The notes beneath the pieces were generated by a model. That model was not told the origin of the DNA. It made no database searches and saw only the letters and a list, made by a program, of their open reading frames with translations. This document shows positions 61,881 through 64,000 of a stretch of 64,000 nt of DNA, piece by piece. Made by a program: the position numbers and the translations under genes. The DNA lies in NCBI GenBank assembly GCA_018064605.1, contig JAGHUX010000008.1, forward strand, positions 62,001 through 126,000, read 5' to 3'. This DNA comes from Candidatus Limimorpha caballi. GTDB taxonomy: Bacteria; Bacteroidota; Bacteroidia; Bacteroidales; F082. The number at the start of each line of letters is the position of its first letter. Positions within the stretch are counted from its first letter, which is position 1.

Positions 61881-63818
61881 GATGATTATTTTCTTTGAAA
61901 TAATTTTTCCTTTTTCATTTATGTTGACGAAATACATTCCGGCGTTCAAGTCGCTTGCATCTATCACATTTGGACTTGAGACAACGTGTTTGACAATCTG
62001 ACCAGAGACATTGTAGATGTCAACATTTTCAACATCGACACCTTTTATAATAATATTGCCGCCCTCTTGATAAACGCTGACTTCCGTCGCCGCACTTTCA
62101 CCGACACCGGTGATGTTCACCACGACGTAAGGGACACCTTCCTCTGTCGTCGCCGGCTCTGACTCGCCTCCATCATACACGGCGATGACCTGATACAGGA
62201 AGCCGCCCTCCTCACCCGTCATGTCGTCGAAGTACTCTGTTTCCGTCGTATTCGCGATGAGTTCAAGATCTGTTGTGGTAACGCCTTTGTAAACATCGAA
62301 TGAAATCTCATTTCCCGTTGCAGGTGTCCACGAAATCAATGCGCCGTATGTATTGTCATCATTCCAGACATATTCACCCGTAAGGTTTGTCGGTGCCAAG
62401 AACGGATTCTCGACCACTGGTCCCATCGTGCCGTCGGGCTGGATGTTCTGTCCGTACAGACCGTTCACTTCATTTCTTCCATCTTGGAAAAAGACAACAT
62501 ATTGACCATCAGCGTATTCGTATGCGCCTTCGGCTATCTCCTTGCTTTCAGGGATACATTGGTTCGTGTTGAAATCTTTCTCCCACAGCACCGACATGCC
62601 GGGGTCAACGGCCAACGCTCTGATTACACCATCGTTGTAACTATCCGCATAACAGTAAAGTATGGTGATGCTCCTGTCAGGTGCGCACGCCACCCTGAAC
62701 TGTCCGATGTTCGCCTCCGTTACAGGGATGATGACTGTGCCACCGGCGCCGTTGAGAAGCTCGCCCGACTGTGATATCCTGATTACTCTCATCGAGTTAT
62801 ATGCTTGATAATCCGCATCCGTCTCGAGGAAAGCGAGGATGAGATCACCTGTCACGACATCGCATGTGCCAGCACCTTGGATGCGGTAATAATATTCATC
62901 TGTAGGACTTACCTGCACGCCGAGCGGATGGCTTGCGTATGTGGTGCAGTTGCCTTCCGCGCTGAAGTGCATGGCGTAGATGTTGAATGCATCGACATCG
63001 CCGCCGCAGTGTTCGATCCAGCACCAGCCGCCGCCCATGCCGTCAGGGATGATGCTCATGAACTTCCACCCCTGGATTGAGGTGGTGTTCATCATGGTCT
63101 GCGTGTTGACAATATTCCCCGAAGCGTCAATCTTCGTAACCTTGATTGTTTCGTCATACATTGTCCAGCCTTGTGCCGCATCATACGACTGATAGGCCAC
63201 GAGCACTCCGCCGTCGTTTGACGAAACCATCTTCTGGACGCCGCCCAAATCGCCGACATGAACCAAAATGTCATCGCCCATCGTGCCGTCAGCGGCGATA
63301 TGGCGGACATGTATGGCGTTCGCGAAGTCCGTGGTGCTGACCCACGCGCCGCCGTTTTCGTCAGCGACGACCTCGGTGCGGCACTGATAAGCACCATCCG
63401 GGAGCTCCGCCGTCTTGACCGGCCCCCAGACGATTTCACCCTGCGCATTGACTTTGTATGCATACGGCCCGTAACCGCCCTCTTCCCTCGCGAAATGCGA
63501 GATGGCGCAGCAGTCGCTCGTCGCCGCCATGCTGACACCTGTTGACATCGTGGAACCCGACTGCCCCAGGAAGACAGGCTCGTCCCACATCGGGACACCT
63601 TCCTTGCTGACGTACATCAGCTTCGGGTTCCAGTCACCGCCGACGAAATTGCAGAACTGGATGAAGAAGTCGCCGTTCGGACATCTCGACTGGTAAATCT
63701 CGTTGTATTCACTTTGTCCTTCGTGAATGAAAGTGTTTGCCGAAGGGTCATCAACCCACTGCGCGCTGACCGACAAAGAAGCCAGCATCACGGCAAAAAT
63801 TGATAAAACTCTTTTCAT
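61875..63818 (-). CDS. Large secreted protein with FN3 and T9SS sorting domain
   Basis: A 647-residue protein (ATG 63818, signal peptide MKRVLSIFAVMLASLSVSA). The first 430 residues are beta-rich with recurring blades of the type GGVLVAYQSYDAAQGWTMYD and GDLILAFLETDAD, a possible beta-propeller. An FN3 domain follows at about 480-565 (APTNLTGEYVWNDDNTYGALISWTPATG). The T9SS type A domain is at the end (VDIYNVSGQIVKHVV ... GMYFVNINEKGKIISKKIIIR). Promoter TAAATTTG at 63885. Role unknown; position beside the proteases suggests a surface partner. Confidence 0.78.
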   Translation of the reverse strand: MKRVLSIFAVMLASLSVSAQWVDDPSANTFIHEGQSEYNEIYQSRCPNGDFFIQFCNFVGGDWNPKLMYVSKEGVPMWDEPVFLGQSGSTMSTGVSMAATSDCCAISHFAREEGGYGPYAYKVNAQGEIVWGPVKTAELPDGAYQCRTEVVADENGGAWVSTTDFANAIHVRHIAADGTMGDDILVHVGDLGGVQKMVSSNDGGVLVAYQSYDAAQGWTMYDETIKVTKIDASGNIVNTQTMMNTTSIQGWKFMSIIPDGMGGGWCWIEHCGGDVDAFNIYAMHFSAEGNCTTYASHPLGVQVSPTDEYYYRIQGAGTCDVVTGDLILAFLETDADYQAYNSMRVIRISQSGELLNGAGGTVIIPVTEANIGQFRVACAPDRSITILYCYADSYNDGVIRALAVDPGMSVLWEKDFNTNQCIPESKEIAEGAYEYADGQYVVFFQDGRNEVNGLYGQNIQPDGTMGPVVENPFLAPTNLTGEYVWNDDNTYGALISWTPATGNEISFDVYKGVTTTDLELIANTTETEYFDDMTGEEGGFLYQVIAVYDGGESEPATTEEGVPYVVVNITGVGESAATEVSVYQEGGNIIIKGVDVENVDIYNVSGQIVKHVVSSPNVIDASDLNAGMYFVNINEKGKIISKKIIIR

Positions 63819-63884
63819 GTTCAATTTATTTTCAATGAGTTAATTATGTTTTATTTATCTGTTTTATCTTAATTTTTTTGGCCA

Positions 63885-63892
63885 CAAATTTA
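63885..63892 (-). promoter_or_regulatory. -7 box (TAAATTTG) of the large secreted protein
   Basis: TAAATTTG on the minus strand, 66 bp before the ATG at 63818, just downstream of another terminator hairpin. Confidence 0.45.
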
Positions 63893-63935
63893 CTAATATT
63901 TTTTATTTGGTGCATTTACTACAACTATTTTTTTT

Positions 63936-63970
63936 AAAAAAAAGGGAAGCCGCCATCGACCTCCCTTAAT
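63936..63970 (-). terminator. Terminator of a gene beyond the window edge
   Basis: AAGGGA(GG)...TCCCTT stem with a GTCGATGGCGGCT loop and an uninterrupted T-run on the minus strand. It belongs to a minus-strand gene starting past 64000. Same pattern as the terminators at 54634 and 58185. Confidence 0.65.
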
Positions 63971-64000
63971 TTCAGTGGATTATCATTTTGAAAGACAACG

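Overview
The window comes from a Bacteroidota chromosome, most likely order Bacteroidales. The basis is the Bacteroidetes-type promoter box TAnnTTTG in front of many genes, five secreted proteins with type IX secretion (T9SS) C-terminal sorting domains, two gingipain-family C25 proteases, and the gene order NUDIX-pyrE-SRPBCC-birA-rsfS-ftsH-LUD that I know from this group. The species cannot be named from sequence alone. Most of the window is conserved core genome with accessory material inserted.

Region 1 (1-14.4 kb, all transporter genes on the minus strand) is a tandem array of MacB/FtsX-type ABC permeases (one partial, three complete), one ATPase, a HlyD/MacA adaptor and a TolC-type outer-membrane channel. 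Four promoters in this array have the same design: a sigma-54 (-24/-12) element and, about 63 bp further upstream, two 17-bp palindromes (TGTCYAA-N3-TTGGACA type) whose starts are exactly 22 bp apart. This looks like one regulon driven by an NtrC-type activator that lies outside the window. Between successive permease units sit three unrelated small modules: a broken PIN/antitoxin pair, a DUF3791-DUF3990-DUF3791 cassette and a DUF5678-retropepsin pair.

Region 2 (14.7-31.5 kb) is mostly housekeeping: a cobalamin adenosyltransferase, Nfu and Mrp Fe-S proteins, D-aminoacyl-tRNA deacylase, RbfA, a LolC/E permease, orotate phosphoribosyltransferase, biotin ligase, RsfS, FtsH and a LUD protein. Inserted in it are an NgoMIV-like restriction-modification system (20.8-22.6 kb), a 4-copy 109-bp minisatellite (19.9-20.4 kb), a methyltransferase that has lost its SAM-binding core, and a DUF4143 ATPase preceded by 23-bp tandem repeats.

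Region 3 (31.7-49.8 kb) carries valS, a POT peptide transporter, an RsmI-like methylase, dnaA, a YigZ/IMPACT protein, prmC, an XRE regulator, an NhaD-like antiporter, the RNase P RNA gene (42563-42918), a 1009-residue TPR protein with its outer-membrane partner, and gyrB.

Region 4 (50-64 kb) has an MBOAT acyltransferase with an SGNH-like partner, a beta-CASP metallo-hydrolase, and a run of T9SS cargo. The centrepiece is two adjacent C25 proteases. One aligns with R-gingipain and keeps the RgpB Arg-pocket Asp; the other aligns with K-gingipain and keeps the Kgp Thr/Asp Lys-pocket residues. They share an almost identical C-terminal FN3 plus sorting module, apparently homogenised by gene conversion. 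Together they predict a paired Arg/Lys surface proteolysis system outside classical Porphyromonas gingivalis gene order.
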